Shown here piece after piece: positions 1 through 9,184 of a stretch of 64,000 nt of DNA (position 1 is its first letter; every line of letters starts with the position of its first letter). The notes under the pieces were generated by a model. The model was not told the origin of the DNA, did no database searches, and saw only the letters and a program-made list of their open reading frames with translations. Both the position numbers and the translations under genes were made by a program. Origin of the DNA: Methylocystaceae bacterium (GTDB lineage Bacteria; Pseudomonadota; Alphaproteobacteria; Rhizobiales; Beijerinckiaceae); contig WSXZ01000010.1 in assembly GCA_009773555.1 (NCBI GenBank), forward strand, positions 52,244 through 116,243. Reading direction: 5' to 3'.

Positions 1-312
1 GAGCTCTATGGCGCCGCCGATATCTCCTATGATTCGAGCATCAAGGCGCGCTTCGCCGAACTGGAGAAGGAAGGCTTCGGCAACTTCCCGGTCTGCATCG
101 CCAAGACGCAATACAGCTTCTCGACGGATGCGAACGCCAAAGGCGCGCCCTCGGCCTTCACGATCCCGATCCGCGAATTGCGTCTCTCCGCAGGCGCCGA
201 GTTCATCGTGGTGGTGTGCGGCGACATCATGACGATGCCGGGATTGCCGAAGGTCCCAGCCGCCAACAACATCTACGTCGACGATTCCGGCCGCATCGCC
301 GGCCTGTTCTAG
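1..312 (+). CDS. ftfL: Formate--tetrahydrofolate ligase, C-terminal 103 residues (5' end outside window)
   Basis: The frame is open from base 1 and ends at TAG 310-312. It encodes the conserved end of formate-H4folate ligase: an ELYGA start, a VCIAKTQYSFS segment, a VVVCGDIMTMPGLPKVPAA segment and a final GLF. The enzyme joins formate to tetrahydrofolate with ATP to give 10-formyl-H4F, the entry of C1 units into the cytosolic folate branch that feeds FchA and MtdA, both encoded downstream. The next gene, sgaA, starts 63 bp later on the same strand, so the gene probably belongs to the serine-cycle operon. Only the C-terminus is visible, but the match to the family end is very clear. Confidence 0.9.
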   Translation, partial: ELYGAADISYDSSIKARFAELEKEGFGNFPVCIAKTQYSFSTDANAKGAPSAFTIPIRELRLSAGAEFIVVVCGDIMTMPGLPKVPAANNIYVDDSGRIAGLF

Positions 313-375
313 CGCGTTCACGGCGTCATCGACGCCGCGCGATCTGAAACCCGCCGCTCGAAAGGAGCTTGAGAA

Positions 376-1569
376 ATGTTGAATTCCAGAATTCCCGGCA
401 AGAACTTCCTGTTTGTGCCGGGCCCGACCAATCTTCCCGACCGCGTCGTGCGCGCCATGTCGGTCGCGTCCGAAGACCATCGCTCGCCGACGTTTCCCGA
501 TCTCGTCAAGCCGCTCTTCCCCGGCCTGAAGAAAGTCTTCGGCACCGAAAAGGGCCATGCCTTCATTTTCCCGGCGTCCGGAACCGGCGGCTGGGAAGCC
601 GCGATCACCAACACGCTGTCGCCCGGCGACAAGGTTCTGGCGCAGCGCTTCGGTCAGTTCTCCCATCTGTGGATCGATCTTTGTAAGCGTCAGGGCCTGG
701 ACGTCGTCGTGCAGGAGCGCGAATGGGGCACCGGCAATGATCCGGAGCTGATCGAAGAGACGCTGAAGGCCGACAAGAATCACGAGATCAAGGCGGTTCT
801 CGCCACGCATAACGAGACGGCGACCGGCGTCACCTCCGACATCGCCGCCGTGCGCCGCGCGATGGACAACGCCAAGCACCCGGCGCTGCTCTTCGTCGAC
901 GGCGTGTCCTCGGTCGCGTCGCTCGAGTTCAAAATGGACGAGTGGGGCGTCGACGTGATCGTGTCGGGCTCGCAGAAGGGCTTCATGCTGCCGGCCGGCC
1001 TGCTGCTGATGGCGGCGAGCCAGAAGGCGATCGAAGCGGGCAAGACCAACAAGGGGCGCCGCGCCTATTTCGAGTTCCAGGACATGATCAACGCCAACAA
1101 GGGCGGCTATTTCCCCTACACGCCGTCCGTGCCGTTGCTCTATGGCCTCAAGGAAGCCCTCTCGATCCTGTTCGAAGAGGGCCTCGATCAGGTCTACAAG
1201 CGCCACCATCATCTCGCCGAAGGCGTCCGCGCCGCCGTCTCCGCATGGGGCCTCAAGTGCTGCGCCAAGGAGCCGAAGTGGAACTCCGACACCGTCACGG
1301 CGATCGTCGTGCCGGAAGGCTATGACGCCGCCAAGGTCATCGAGATCGCCTACAAGCGCTACAATCTCGCGCTCGGCGCCGGTCTGTCCGAAGTCGCGGG
1401 CAAGGTGTTCCGCATCGGCCATCTCGGCGACCTCAACGAGCTGATGTTGCTCGGCGCCATCGGCGGCGCGGAGATGGCCATGTGTGACGTCGGCATCCCC
1501 GTGACTCCGGGTTCAGGCGCTGCGGCCGCGCAGGCGGTCTATCGCGCCAATCCGCTGCTCAAGATGTAA
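376..1569 (+). CDS. sgaA: Serine--glyoxylate aminotransferase
   Basis: The 397-residue protein is a class V, PLP-dependent aminotransferase. The Schiff-base lysine is Lys201, in the motif SGSQKGFMLPAGL. The N-terminal FLFVPGPTNLPDRV and the HRSPTFPDL segments are typical of serine-glyoxylate and alanine-glyoxylate transaminases. It moves the amino group of serine to glyoxylate, giving hydroxypyruvate and glycine, the step that regenerates glycine in the serine cycle. A GAGCTTGAG stretch lies just before the ATG as a ribosome site. HprA, which uses its product, follows 89 bp downstream after a strong hairpin. Length and context fit the methylotroph enzyme. Confidence 0.95.
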   Translation: MLNSRIPGKNFLFVPGPTNLPDRVVRAMSVASEDHRSPTFPDLVKPLFPGLKKVFGTEKGHAFIFPASGTGGWEAAITNTLSPGDKVLAQRFGQFSHLWIDLCKRQGLDVVVQEREWGTGNDPELIEETLKADKNHEIKAVLATHNETATGVTSDIAAVRRAMDNAKHPALLFVDGVSSVASLEFKMDEWGVDVIVSGSQKGFMLPAGLLLMAASQKAIEAGKTNKGRRAYFEFQDMINANKGGYFPYTPSVPLLYGLKEALSILFEEGLDQVYKRHHHLAEGVRAAVSAWGLKCCAKEPKWNSDTVTAIVVPEGYDAAKVIEIAYKRYNLALGAGLSEVAGKVFRIGHLGDLNELMLLGAIGGAEMAMCDVGIPVTPGSGAAAAQAVYRANPLLKM

Positions 1570-1576
1570 TCGGCGA

Positions 1577-1604
1577 CCGGCGGTCGGAGCCTTCCGACCG
1601 CCGG
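1577..1604 (+). terminator. 12-bp perfect hairpin between sgaA and hprA
   Basis: CCGGCGGTCGGA (1577-1588) pairs perfectly with 1593-1604 around a four-base loop, starting 8 bp after the sgaA stop. No T-run follows directly, and hprA starts 54 bp downstream on the same strand. It could be a partial terminator or an mRNA-stabilising or processing stem that sets sgaA level above the downstream genes (inference). Confidence 0.5.
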
Positions 1605-1658
1605 AGCCCGATGCACGACTGCCAAAAAAAGAATTGAGAAAGAGGGGGATACCAGGAC

Positions 1659-2600
1659 ATGTCGCACAAAATCGTCTTTCTCGATCGGGAAACGCTCGAC
1701 GCCAATGTGCGCAAGCCGAATTTTCCTCACGAATACACGGAATACGCCCAGACGGCGCCCGACCAGATCGTTGAACGCCTGAAAGGCGCGACGATCTGCA
1801 TCACCAATAAGGTGCCGCTGCGCGAAGCGACGTTGAAGCAGCTTCCCGACCTCAAGCTCATCGCCGTCGCCGCGACCGGCACGGACGTCATCGACAAGGC
1901 CTATACGAGCGGCAACGGGATCGTCGTCTCCAACATTCGCAACTACGCATTCAATACGCTGCCCGAGCATGTGTTCGCGCTGCTCTTCGCGCTGCGGCGC
2001 AATTTGGTGAACTACTATAATTCCGTTCGGCAGGGGCGCTGGGGCGAAGCCAATCAGTTCTGCTACTTCGACTATCCGATCTACGACATCGCCGGTTCGA
2101 CTCTCGGCATTATCGGCTATGGCGCGCTCGGCAAGGAAATCGAAAAGCGGGCCACGGCGCTCGGCATGAAAGTGCTGATCAACGACGTCGCGGACGTGCC
2201 GAACAAGGTCGACGTCGCGACCGTTTTGCGCGAGGCGGACGTCATCACGCTCAACCTGCCGCTGACGCCAGAGACCAAGAACATGATCGGCGCGAAGGAG
2301 CTCGCGTCGATGAAGAAGTCCGCCTGCATCATCAATACGGCGCGCGGCGGCATCGTCGACGAGGCGGCGCTCGCCGACGCGCTGCGCAAGGGAATCATTG
2401 GCGGCGCCGGCTTCGACGTGCTGACGGTCGAGCCGCCCAAGAACGGCAACATCCTGCTCGATCCGACGATTCCCAATCTCATCATCACGCCGCATGTCGC
2501 CTGGGCCTCGAAAGAGGCGATGCAGGTGCTGGCCGACCAACTCGTCGACAACATCGACGCCTTTGTCGCCGGCAGCCCGCGCAACCTCGTGACGGCGTGA
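1659..2600 (+). CDS. hprA: NAD(P)H-dependent hydroxypyruvate reductase (glycerate dehydrogenase)
   Basis: The 313-residue protein is a D-2-hydroxyacid dehydrogenase. The nucleotide-binding glycines are in GIIGYGALGKEIE (about 150-162). The catalytic set is complete: Arg229 in INTARGGIVDE, Glu258 in TVEPP and His279 in ITPHVAW. It reduces hydroxypyruvate from SgaA to D-glycerate, which glycerate kinase (encoded near 13.3 kb) phosphorylates. A purine-rich GAGAAAGAGGGGG ribosome site precedes the ATG. The gene lies between sgaA and mtdA, the usual serine-cycle order. Confidence 0.95.
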   Translation: MSHKIVFLDRETLDANVRKPNFPHEYTEYAQTAPDQIVERLKGATICITNKVPLREATLKQLPDLKLIAVAATGTDVIDKAYTSGNGIVVSNIRNYAFNTLPEHVFALLFALRRNLVNYYNSVRQGRWGEANQFCYFDYPIYDIAGSTLGIIGYGALGKEIEKRATALGMKVLINDVADVPNKVDVATVLREADVITLNLPLTPETKNMIGAKELASMKKSACIINTARGGIVDEAALADALRKGIIGGAGFDVLTVEPPKNGNILLDPTIPNLIITPHVAWASKEAMQVLADQLVDNIDAFVAGSPRNLVTA

Positions 2601-2608
2601 GGCTTACG

Positions 2609-2746
2609 CCCCCTCCCGGCGCTTCGCGCCACCCTCCCCCGCAAGCGGGAGAGGGGACCAACGCAAGAGGTTGCGCGAATGCGCGTCGATGGCCGAGTCT
2701 GCTCCCTCTCCAGCGCGAAGCGCGGGGGAGGGTTGGGGAGGGGGCC
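2609..2746. repeat. Palindromic intergenic element between hprA and mtdA
   Basis: About 138 bp with imperfect inverted ends: a C-rich left end (CCCCCTCCCGGCGCTTCGCG) and a G-rich right end (GCGAAGCGCGGGGGAGGG then GGGGAGGGGG). Each end carries its own short GCGCTTCGCGC-type hairpin, and an inner CCCGC-AAGC-GGG stem is also present. It occupies nearly the whole 166-bp gap inside the operon. The composition and layout are those of REP/MITE-like dispersed repeats, and it is related in style to the element at 27.2 kb. In RNA it could fold between hprA and mtdA. Confidence 0.6.
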
Positions 2747-2766
2747 AGTGAAAGGTTCGAGTTCCA

Positions 2767-3627
2767 ATGACCAAAAAACTGCTTTTCCTTTTCGATACAG
2801 ATCCGGTTCCGAGCGTTTTCGACACGGTGGTCGGCTATGACGGCGGCGCCGACCGCATTATCGGCTACGGCGGCGTGACGCCCGCGAGCGTCGGCGCGCT
2901 GGTCGACGGCTGCATTTACACGCGCGGCCCGAAAGAGAAGCAATATACGGCGATCTTCGTCGGCGGCGGCGACATGACGGCCGGCGAAGCCGTGTTCAAA
3001 GCGGTGAAGAAGCGTTTCTTCTCGAATTTCCGCGTGTCGGCGATGCTCGATTCGAACGGATCGAACACGACCGCCGCGGCCGGCGTGGCGCTGCTCGCCA
3101 AGGCGAGTTCGCTCAAGGGCAAGAAGGCCGTCGTGCTCGCCGGCACCGGACCCGTCGGCATGCGCGCGGCGGCGATGCTCAACATCGAAGGCGCCGACGT
3201 CGCCATCACCTCGCGTCAGAAGGCGCGCGCCGAGGCGGCCGCCAAAGCCATTCAGGAGCGCTTCGGCTTCACGCCCGTGGCGATCGAAGCCGCGGATAAC
3301 GCAGCGCGCGCTCAGGCCGTCAAGGGCGCTCAGATCGTCTTCGCGGCAGGCGCCATCGGCGTGCCGCTGCTCGACGAGACGGATTGGCAGAACGATCCGA
3401 CGATCGAACTCATCGCCGACTGCAATGCGCAGCCGCCGCTCGGCGTCGGCGGCGTCGAAGCGACCGACAAGGCCAAGGAACGCCACGGCAAGACCGTCAT
3501 CGGCGCGCTGGGACTGGGCGGGCTCAAGCTCAAATTGCATCGCGAATGCGTCGGCAAGCTGTTTGACGCCGCCGACCAGGTGTTCGACTGCGAAAACATT
3601 TATGCGCAAGCCAAAGAGCTCGCCTGA
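2767..3627 (+). CDS. mtdA: NADP-dependent methylene-H4MPT/methylene-H4F dehydrogenase
   Basis: The 286-residue protein matches MtdA of methylotrophs: an N-terminal KKLLFLFDTD start, the substrate segment MLDSNGSNTTAAAGVALL (about 98-115), and a Rossmann motif VVLAGTGPVGMRAAAML (about 122-138) followed by SRQKARAEA, which fits NADP binding. It oxidises methylene-tetrahydromethanopterin, or interconverts methylene- and methenyl-H4folate. With FchA it links formyl-H4F to methylene-H4F for serine synthesis. fchA begins 12 bp after its stop, so the two are probably co-translated. It is not homologous to FolD, and its presence is a methylotroph signature. Confidence 0.95.
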   Translation: MTKKLLFLFDTDPVPSVFDTVVGYDGGADRIIGYGGVTPASVGALVDGCIYTRGPKEKQYTAIFVGGGDMTAGEAVFKAVKKRFFSNFRVSAMLDSNGSNTTAAAGVALLAKASSLKGKKAVVLAGTGPVGMRAAAMLNIEGADVAITSRQKARAEAAAKAIQERFGFTPVAIEAADNAARAQAVKGAQIVFAAGAIGVPLLDETDWQNDPTIELIADCNAQPPLGVGGVEATDKAKERHGKTVIGALGLGGLKLKLHRECVGKLFDAADQVFDCENIYAQAKELA

Positions 3628-3639
3628 GCGAGGAAAGAT

Positions 3640-4272
3640 ATGAGCGCCAAGAACGATACGATTGGAAAATTCCTTGACGAACTCGCCAGCGATGCGCCGA
3701 CTCCCGGCGGCGGCGGCGCGGCGGCGCTTTCGGGCGCCATGGGCGCGGCGCTGGTTTCGATGGTGTGCAATCTCACCATCGGCAAAAAGAATTACGAAGC
3801 CGTTTCAGCCGATCTGCAGCAGACTCTCGCCAAGGCTGAAAAGCTGCGCGCCGAGCTGACCGCGGGCATCGATGAAGACGTCGTCGCCTTCAACACGCTG
3901 ATGGGCGCCTATGGCCTGCCGCGCGGCACGGACGAGGAGAAGGCGAAGCGTTCGGAGACGATCCAGTCGGCGCTGAAAGAAGCGACGCTGGCGCCGCTGA
4001 AGACGTGCAAAATCTGCTATGATGTCATCAGCCTGTCGAAAGAGGCCGCCGACAAGGGCAACCTCAACGTCATCAGCGACGCCGGAGTCGCGGTGCTTGC
4101 CGCCAATGCCGGGCTGCGCAGCTGCGCGCTCAATGTCTTCATCAACGCCAAGGCGATCAAGGATCGCGGCTTCGCCGAGCAGCAGCTTGCCGAAGTCAAT
4201 GCGCTTCTCGCCAAGGCCGCGGCCGAAACGGAAGCGGTCTATGAGACGGTCAAAGCCAAAATAGGCGGCTGA
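3640..4272 (+). CDS. fchA: Methenyltetrahydrofolate cyclohydrolase
   Basis: The 210-residue protein belongs to the cyclodeaminase/cyclohydrolase family (FTCD C-terminal type). The glycine-rich start [30 protein letters not shown] (about 19-48) is diagnostic. It is largely helical and probably dimeric. It hydrolyses methenyl-H4F to 10-formyl-H4F, completing the path between FtfL and MtdA encoded in the same operon. AGGAAAGAT precedes the ATG as a ribosome site. It lies between mtdA and mtkA, as in other serine-cycle clusters. No anomalies were seen. Confidence 0.93.
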   Translation: MSAKNDTIGKFLDELASDAPTPGGGGAAALSGAMGAALVSMVCNLTIGKKNYEAVSADLQQTLAKAEKLRAELTAGIDEDVVAFNTLMGAYGLPRGTDEEKAKRSETIQSALKEATLAPLKTCKICYDVISLSKEAADKGNLNVISDAGVAVLAANAGLRSCALNVFINAKAIKDRGFAEQQLAEVNALLAKAAAETEAVYETVKAKIGG

Positions 4273-4306
4273 GGAAGCCGCGCCGCATTGCGAGGAGAGG
4301 ACTGAA

Positions 4307-5479
4307 ATGGACGTCCACGAGTATCAGGCCAAGGAAATACTGGCGAGCCACGGCGTCGAAGTTCCGCCCGGCACCGTCGCTTTCAGCCCGGACCAGGCGG
4401 TCTACGCCGCTACGGAGCTTGGCGGCTCGCATTGGGTCGTCAAGGCGCAGATCCACGCCGGCGCGCGCGGCAAGGCGGGCGGCGTCAAGCTCTGCCGCAC
4501 CTATCATGAAGTGCAGCAGGCGGCGCGCGATCTGCTCGGCAAACGGCTCGTCACGTCGCAGACCGGGCCGGAAGGCAAGCCGGTGCAGCGCGTCTATGTC
4601 GAAGTCGCCGATCCTTTCGAGCGCGAGATTTATCTCGGCTATGTTCTCGACCGCAAATTAGAGCGCGTGCGCGTCATCGCCTCGAAGCACGGCGGCATGG
4701 ATATCGAAGAGATCGCCAAGAACACCCCTGACGAACTGCTCCAGGTCATCGTCGAGCCCGCCGTCGGCCTGCAGCCGTTTCAGGCGCGCGAACTCGCCTT
4801 TCAGCTCGGCCTCAATATCAAGCAGGTTTCGCGCGCGGTGAAGACGATCATGGGCGCCTATCGCGCCTTCCGCGACAATGACGCGACCATGCTCGAGATC
4901 AATCCGCTCGTCGTCACCAAGGACGACAAGGTGCTGGCGCTCGACGCGAAAATGTCCTTCGACGACAATGCGCTGTTCCGCCGTCATAACATCGTCGACA
5001 TGAACGACCCCTCGCAGAGCGATCCGCGCGAGGCGCAGGCGTCGGAGCACAGCCTGAATTACATCGGCCTCGACGGCGAGATCGGCTGCATCGTCAACGG
5101 CGCCGGACTCGCCATGGCGACGATGGACATGATCAAGCATGCGGGCGGCAATCCGGCGAACTTCCTCGACGTCGGCGGCGGCGCTTCGCCCGAGCGCGTC
5201 GCGACCGCGTTCCGTCTCGTTCTGTCGGATCGACGCGTGAAGGTCGTGCTCGTCAACATCTTCGCCGGCATCAATCGTTGCGACTGGGTGGCGCAGGGCG
5301 TCGTTGACGCGGTGCGCGCCGAGAAGATCGAGGGCGTTCCGCTCGTCGTGCGTCTCGCCGGCACCAATGTCGAAGCCGGCAAGAAGATCATCGCCGAAAG
5401 CGGCATTCCGATCATCCAGGCCGACACGCTGGCCGAAGCCGCCGAGAAGGCTGTCGCCGCCTATCAGGGCGCCAAGTAA
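4307..5479 (+). CDS. mtkA: Malate--CoA ligase (malate thiokinase) beta subunit
   Basis: The 390-residue protein is homologous to succinyl-CoA synthetase beta. It has an ATP-grasp start [17 protein letters not shown], the lysine/glycine nucleotide loop [20 protein letters not shown] (about 43-62), a metal-binding [11 protein letters not shown] (about 195) and a [11 protein letters not shown]-terminal segment. With MtkB it makes malyl-CoA from malate, CoA and ATP. Sequence alone does not separate malate from succinate as substrate. The position before mtkB, ppc and mclA makes malate thiokinase the strong choice. GAGGAGAGG just before the ATG is a strong ribosome site. Confidence 0.94.
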   Translation: MDVHEYQAKEILASHGVEVPPGTVAFSPDQAVYAATELGGSHWVVKAQIHAGARGKAGGVKLCRTYHEVQQAARDLLGKRLVTSQTGPEGKPVQRVYVEVADPFEREIYLGYVLDRKLERVRVIASKHGGMDIEEIAKNTPDELLQVIVEPAVGLQPFQARELAFQLGLNIKQVSRAVKTIMGAYRAFRDNDATMLEINPLVVTKDDKVLALDAKMSFDDNALFRRHNIVDMNDPSQSDPREAQASEHSLNYIGLDGEIGCIVNGAGLAMATMDMIKHAGGNPANFLDVGGGASPERVATAFRLVLSDRRVKVVLVNIFAGINRCDWVAQGVVDAVRAEKIEGVPLVVRLAGTNVEAGKKIIAESGIPIIQADTLAEAAEKAVAAYQGAK

Positions 5480-5496
5480 GCGCCGGAGAACGACAC

Positions 5497-6384
5497 ATGA
5501 GCATTCTCATTGACGAAAAGACGCCGATCCTGGTCCAGGGCATCACCGGCGACAAGGGCAGTTTCCACACCAAGGAGATGATCGACTACGGCAGCAATGT
5601 CGTCGCCGGCGTCACGCCCGGCAAGGGCGGCAAGACTCACCACGGCGTGCCGGTGTTCAACACCGTCCGCGAAGCGGTGCGCGAAACCGGCGCGCAGGCG
5701 TCGATCACCTTCGTCGCGCCGGCCTTTTGCGCCGACGCGATCATGGAGGCCGCCGACGCCGGCGTCCGCCTGATCTGTTCGATCACCGACGGCATTCCGG
5801 CTCAGGACATGATGCGCGTGAAGCGCTACTTCCTGCGCTTTCCGAAGGATCGCCGGCCGATGTTGGTCGGGCCGAACTGCGCCGGCATCATTTCGCCGGG
5901 CAAGGCGATGCTCGGCATCATGCCTGGCCATATCTACAAGCAGGGCGCGGTGGGACTGATCTCGCGCTCCGGCACGCTCGGCTATGAAGCGGCGTCGCAG
6001 CTGAAGGCGCTTGGCATCGGCATATCGACCTCGGTAGGCATCGGCGGCGATCCGATCAACGGCTCGTCGTTCCTCGATCATCTGGTGCTGTTCGACAAAG
6101 ATCCCGAGACCCAGGCCGTGCTCATCATCGGCGAAATCGGCGGTCCGCAGGAGGCCGAAGCCTCCGCCTGGATCAAGGAGAATTTCTCCAAGCCGGTGAT
6201 CGGCTTTGTCGCCGGCCTCACGGCGCCCAAGGGCCGCCGCATGGGCCATGCCGGCGCCATCATTTCGGCGACGGGCGACAGCGCCGCGGAAAAAACCGAG
6301 ATCATGAAGTCTTACGGGCTGACCGTCGCGCCAAGCCCGGCGGAATTTGGATCGACCGTCGCCAAGGTATTGCAGAGCGCCTGA
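5497..6384 (+). CDS. mtkB: Malate--CoA ligase (malate thiokinase) alpha subunit
   Basis: The 295-residue protein is homologous to succinyl-CoA synthetase alpha. It has a CoA-binding Rossmann region (VQGITGDKGSFHTKEMIDYGSN replaced here by segments around residues 13-34), GPNCAGIISPGKAMLGI (about 125-141), SRSGTLGYEA (157-166), and the phosphohistidine His251 in MGHAGAIIS. It forms the active enzyme with MtkA, encoded 17 bp upstream. It commits malate to C-C cleavage by malyl-CoA lyase, which regenerates glyoxylate and acetyl-CoA. Length and motifs are those of the family. Confidence 0.94.
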   Translation: MSILIDEKTPILVQGITGDKGSFHTKEMIDYGSNVVAGVTPGKGGKTHHGVPVFNTVREAVRETGAQASITFVAPAFCADAIMEAADAGVRLICSITDGIPAQDMMRVKRYFLRFPKDRRPMLVGPNCAGIISPGKAMLGIMPGHIYKQGAVGLISRSGTLGYEAASQLKALGIGISTSVGIGGDPINGSSFLDHLVLFDKDPETQAVLIIGEIGGPQEAEASAWIKENFSKPVIGFVAGLTAPKGRRMGHAGAIISATGDSAAEKTEIMKSYGLTVAPSPAEFGSTVAKVLQSA

Positions 6385-6485
6385 GGAATGCAGCATTGGC
6401 GTCGGCGCCGTCGCGCGCCGCCGCCGGGCCGTATTTCGCGAAGTCGTTCATCCTGCGGGGCGTCGCGAGCGCCTAAGGAGTTTTG

Positions 6486-9163
6486 ATGACCGCCGAGACC
6501 CAGACATTGAAGAGCCTGTCTTCGACCGGCCTGCCGTCTGCTTACGCGACTCGCTCGGTCACCGAAGCTTCCGACTTCCTGCGCGAGCAATTGCTCACCG
6601 TCATTCGCCGCCACACGCCGGAGATCGAGGCCGTCGTGCGCGACTCAAAGGCGGGCGCAGGCCTGGAGCCGCGTCAGATGGCCCGCGCGCTTCAGGCGCA
6701 GGGCATCCTGTTTCAGCTCGTCTCCATCGCGGAGCAGGCCTACGCCATGCGCCGGCGCCGCCGGATCGAGCGCGAAAAGGGCCACGACAAGCTGCTCGGC
6801 ACGTTCGATTACGTCTTGTCGAGCGCCGCGGCCTCGGGCGTCGCCCCCGACGAAATACGCGCGCAGTTGCAGTCGCTGCGCATCCGGCCCGTGATCACCG
6901 CCCATCCGACGGAGGCAAAGCGCGTCTCGATCCTCGAAAAGTATCGCCGCATCTACCTGCTGATGCGCGAACTTGAATCGACCCGCTGGACGGACCGCGA
7001 GCGCGAAGCGCTGGTGAAGTCGATCTATGATCAGATCGAGCTTTTGTGGCTCACTGGCGAACTGCATCTCGAAAAGCCCACGGTCGACCAGGAAGTCGCC
7101 TGGGGCCAGCACTTCTTCCACGAGAGCATTTTCGATCTCGCGCCGGAGCTTCTGTCATCCTGCGAACGCGCGCTGCGACGCCACTATCCCAACGAAACAT
7201 TCGAGGTCGCGCCTTTCTTCCAGTTCGGGTCCTGGATCGGCGGCGACCGCGACGGCAATCCTTTCGTGACGAATGACGTCACCCGCCGCACCATGCGCGA
7301 AAACGCTGCGGCGAGCTTGAATTATTATCGTACCCGCTTCGTCGATCTCGCGCGCATGCTGTCGATCAGCCAGCGCGCCGCCGATATTCCTCAGTCTTTC
7401 CGCGAGGAGTTGGCGGAACGCCTCGCCGCGCTGCCGGACGGCGCGGCGATCGAAGCGCGCAATCAAAACGAACCCTATCGGCAGTTCGTCGGCGCTATCC
7501 TGCGGAAACTCGATCAGACGCTGCGCGCCGTGAACGGCGAGCCGGCGACAGGCCCGCGCTATGCGCGCTCAATGAAGCTAAGAGCGACGCGCTCGCGACG
7601 GATCTCGTGCGTCCGCTGCGTCGCGCGGTGGAAACTTTCCGCTTCAGCACGGTGCGCCTCGACATCCGCCAGAACACGACGCGCACGACGCAAGCGCTCG
7701 AAGAGCTGTGGCGCGTGAAGACGGGCGGCGAGACGCCGCCCGACCTCGATGCGCCCGAATGGCGCGAATGGCTGATCGCCGAGCTTGCAAAAACGCGGAC
7801 GACGCCTCTTTCGCGCGACACGCTTTCCGCCGATACGCGCGACGTCATCGAAATGTTCGAGGTGGTCGCCGAGATGCGCACGCAGCTCGACCGGGAAGCC
7901 TTCGGCGGATTTATTTTGTCGATGACGCGTTCGGCGGTCGACGTGCTCGGCGTGTATCTGCTCGCCAAGGAGGCGGGGCTTTTTCTCGACGAACCGGGCG
8001 TCGAGATCCTTACGCTGCCGATCGTGCCGCTCTTCGAGACGATCGGCGATCTGCGCGCCGCGCCGGCGATCATGCGCGACCTTTTGCAGGTTCCGGTGGT
8101 GCGCCGCTCGACGCGCTGGCAGGGCAATCTGCAAGAGGTGATGATCGGCTATTCCGACTCCAACAAGGACGGCGGCTTTCTGTCGTCGAATTGGGAGCTG
8201 TTCAAGGCGCAGGCCCGTCTCAGTCAGGTCGGACGCGAGCAGGGCGTCGCCATCGCCTTCTTCCATGGGCGCGGCGGCTCAGTGTCGCGCGGCGGCGCGC
8301 CGACCGGCCATGCCATCGCGGCGCAGCCGGCGGGCTCTATCCGCGGCCGTTTTCGCGTCACCGAACAGGGCGAGGTCGTCTCGTTCAAATACGCCAATCG
8401 CGGGACCGCGGCCTATCAGATGGAGCTGTTGGCCTCCTCCGTGTTTCAGCATGCGCTGAAGTCCGAACGTGAGGAAGCGCTGGCCCCGCACGCGGAGTTC
8501 GACGAGGCGCTCGAGGAGATTTCCGGCGCCTCTTTCGCCGCATACGCCAAATTCATCGGCGATCCGGATCTTGTGGCTTACTTTCAGGCTGCCAGCCCGC
8601 TTGAAGAGATTTCGCTGCTCAACATCGGGTCCCGTCCGGCGCGGCGCTTTGGCGCCAAAAGCCTGGCGGATTTGCGTGCGATTCCCTGGGTCTTCGCCTG
8701 GGCGCAGAACCGCCATTCGATCACCGGCTGGTACGGCGTCGGATCCGGTCTGAAGAATTTCGTTGACGTGCGCGGCGACCGCGGTTTCGAGTTCCGGCTC
8801 ATTATCGACGAGGTCGAGAAGACCCTCGCGCTCGTCGATCTTTCGATCGCCAAGCAATATGCGGGGCTTGTCGCTGACGAAGCGGTGCGAACCAAAATCT
8901 TCAAGACGATCGAAGAGGAATTTGCATTGACGCGCGAGATGGCCTTGCGCGTCACCGGCGGCGTCGAACTGGCGGATCGCTTCAAGGAATATCAGGCGAG
9001 GCTTTCGCATCGCCTGCAGACCATCAACGAGGTTAATCGCGAGCAGGTGGCGCTGCTACGCCGGTTCCGCGAGGCTCAAGACGAAGCGGAAAAGGAGGCC
9101 GTCAAAGTGCCTCTGCTGCTCTCGATCAGCTGCGTCGCCGCCGGCCTCGGGGCCACAGGCTAA
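6486..9163 (+). CDS. ppc: Phosphoenolpyruvate carboxylase, reading frame broken by an apparent one-base deletion near 7569
   Basis: Two frames together encode one PEP carboxylase of about 892 residues. Frame one runs from ATG 6486 to about codon 362 and holds the catalytic His140 in VITAHPTEAKRVS and the SWIGGDRDGNPFVT motif. After CGCTC at 7566-7570 the homology continues in the -1 frame (NEAKSDALATDLVRPLRRAV), with the GYSDSNKDGGF and FFHGRGGSVSRGG motifs and a normal AAGLGATG end. One added base, for example CAAATGAA for CAATGAA, restores a single frame. The enzyme carboxylates PEP with bicarbonate to oxaloacetate, the carbon-fixing step of the serine cycle. It lies between mtkB and mclA. 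Sequencing error is likelier than loss of an essential gene; no slippery heptamer is present. Confidence 0.88.
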
Positions 9164-9184
9164 TTCAACAGGAAGGGGAAAAAT

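Noticed and set aside
1539..2540. 333-codon minus-strand frame opposite hprA
   Set aside because: Shadow of hprA, whose catalytic Arg, Glu and His are all in the plus frame.
7560..7600. Programmed -1 frameshift in ppc
   Set aside because: There is no X-XXY-YYZ slippery heptamer and no clear stimulatory stem, and other PEP carboxylases do not use recoding.
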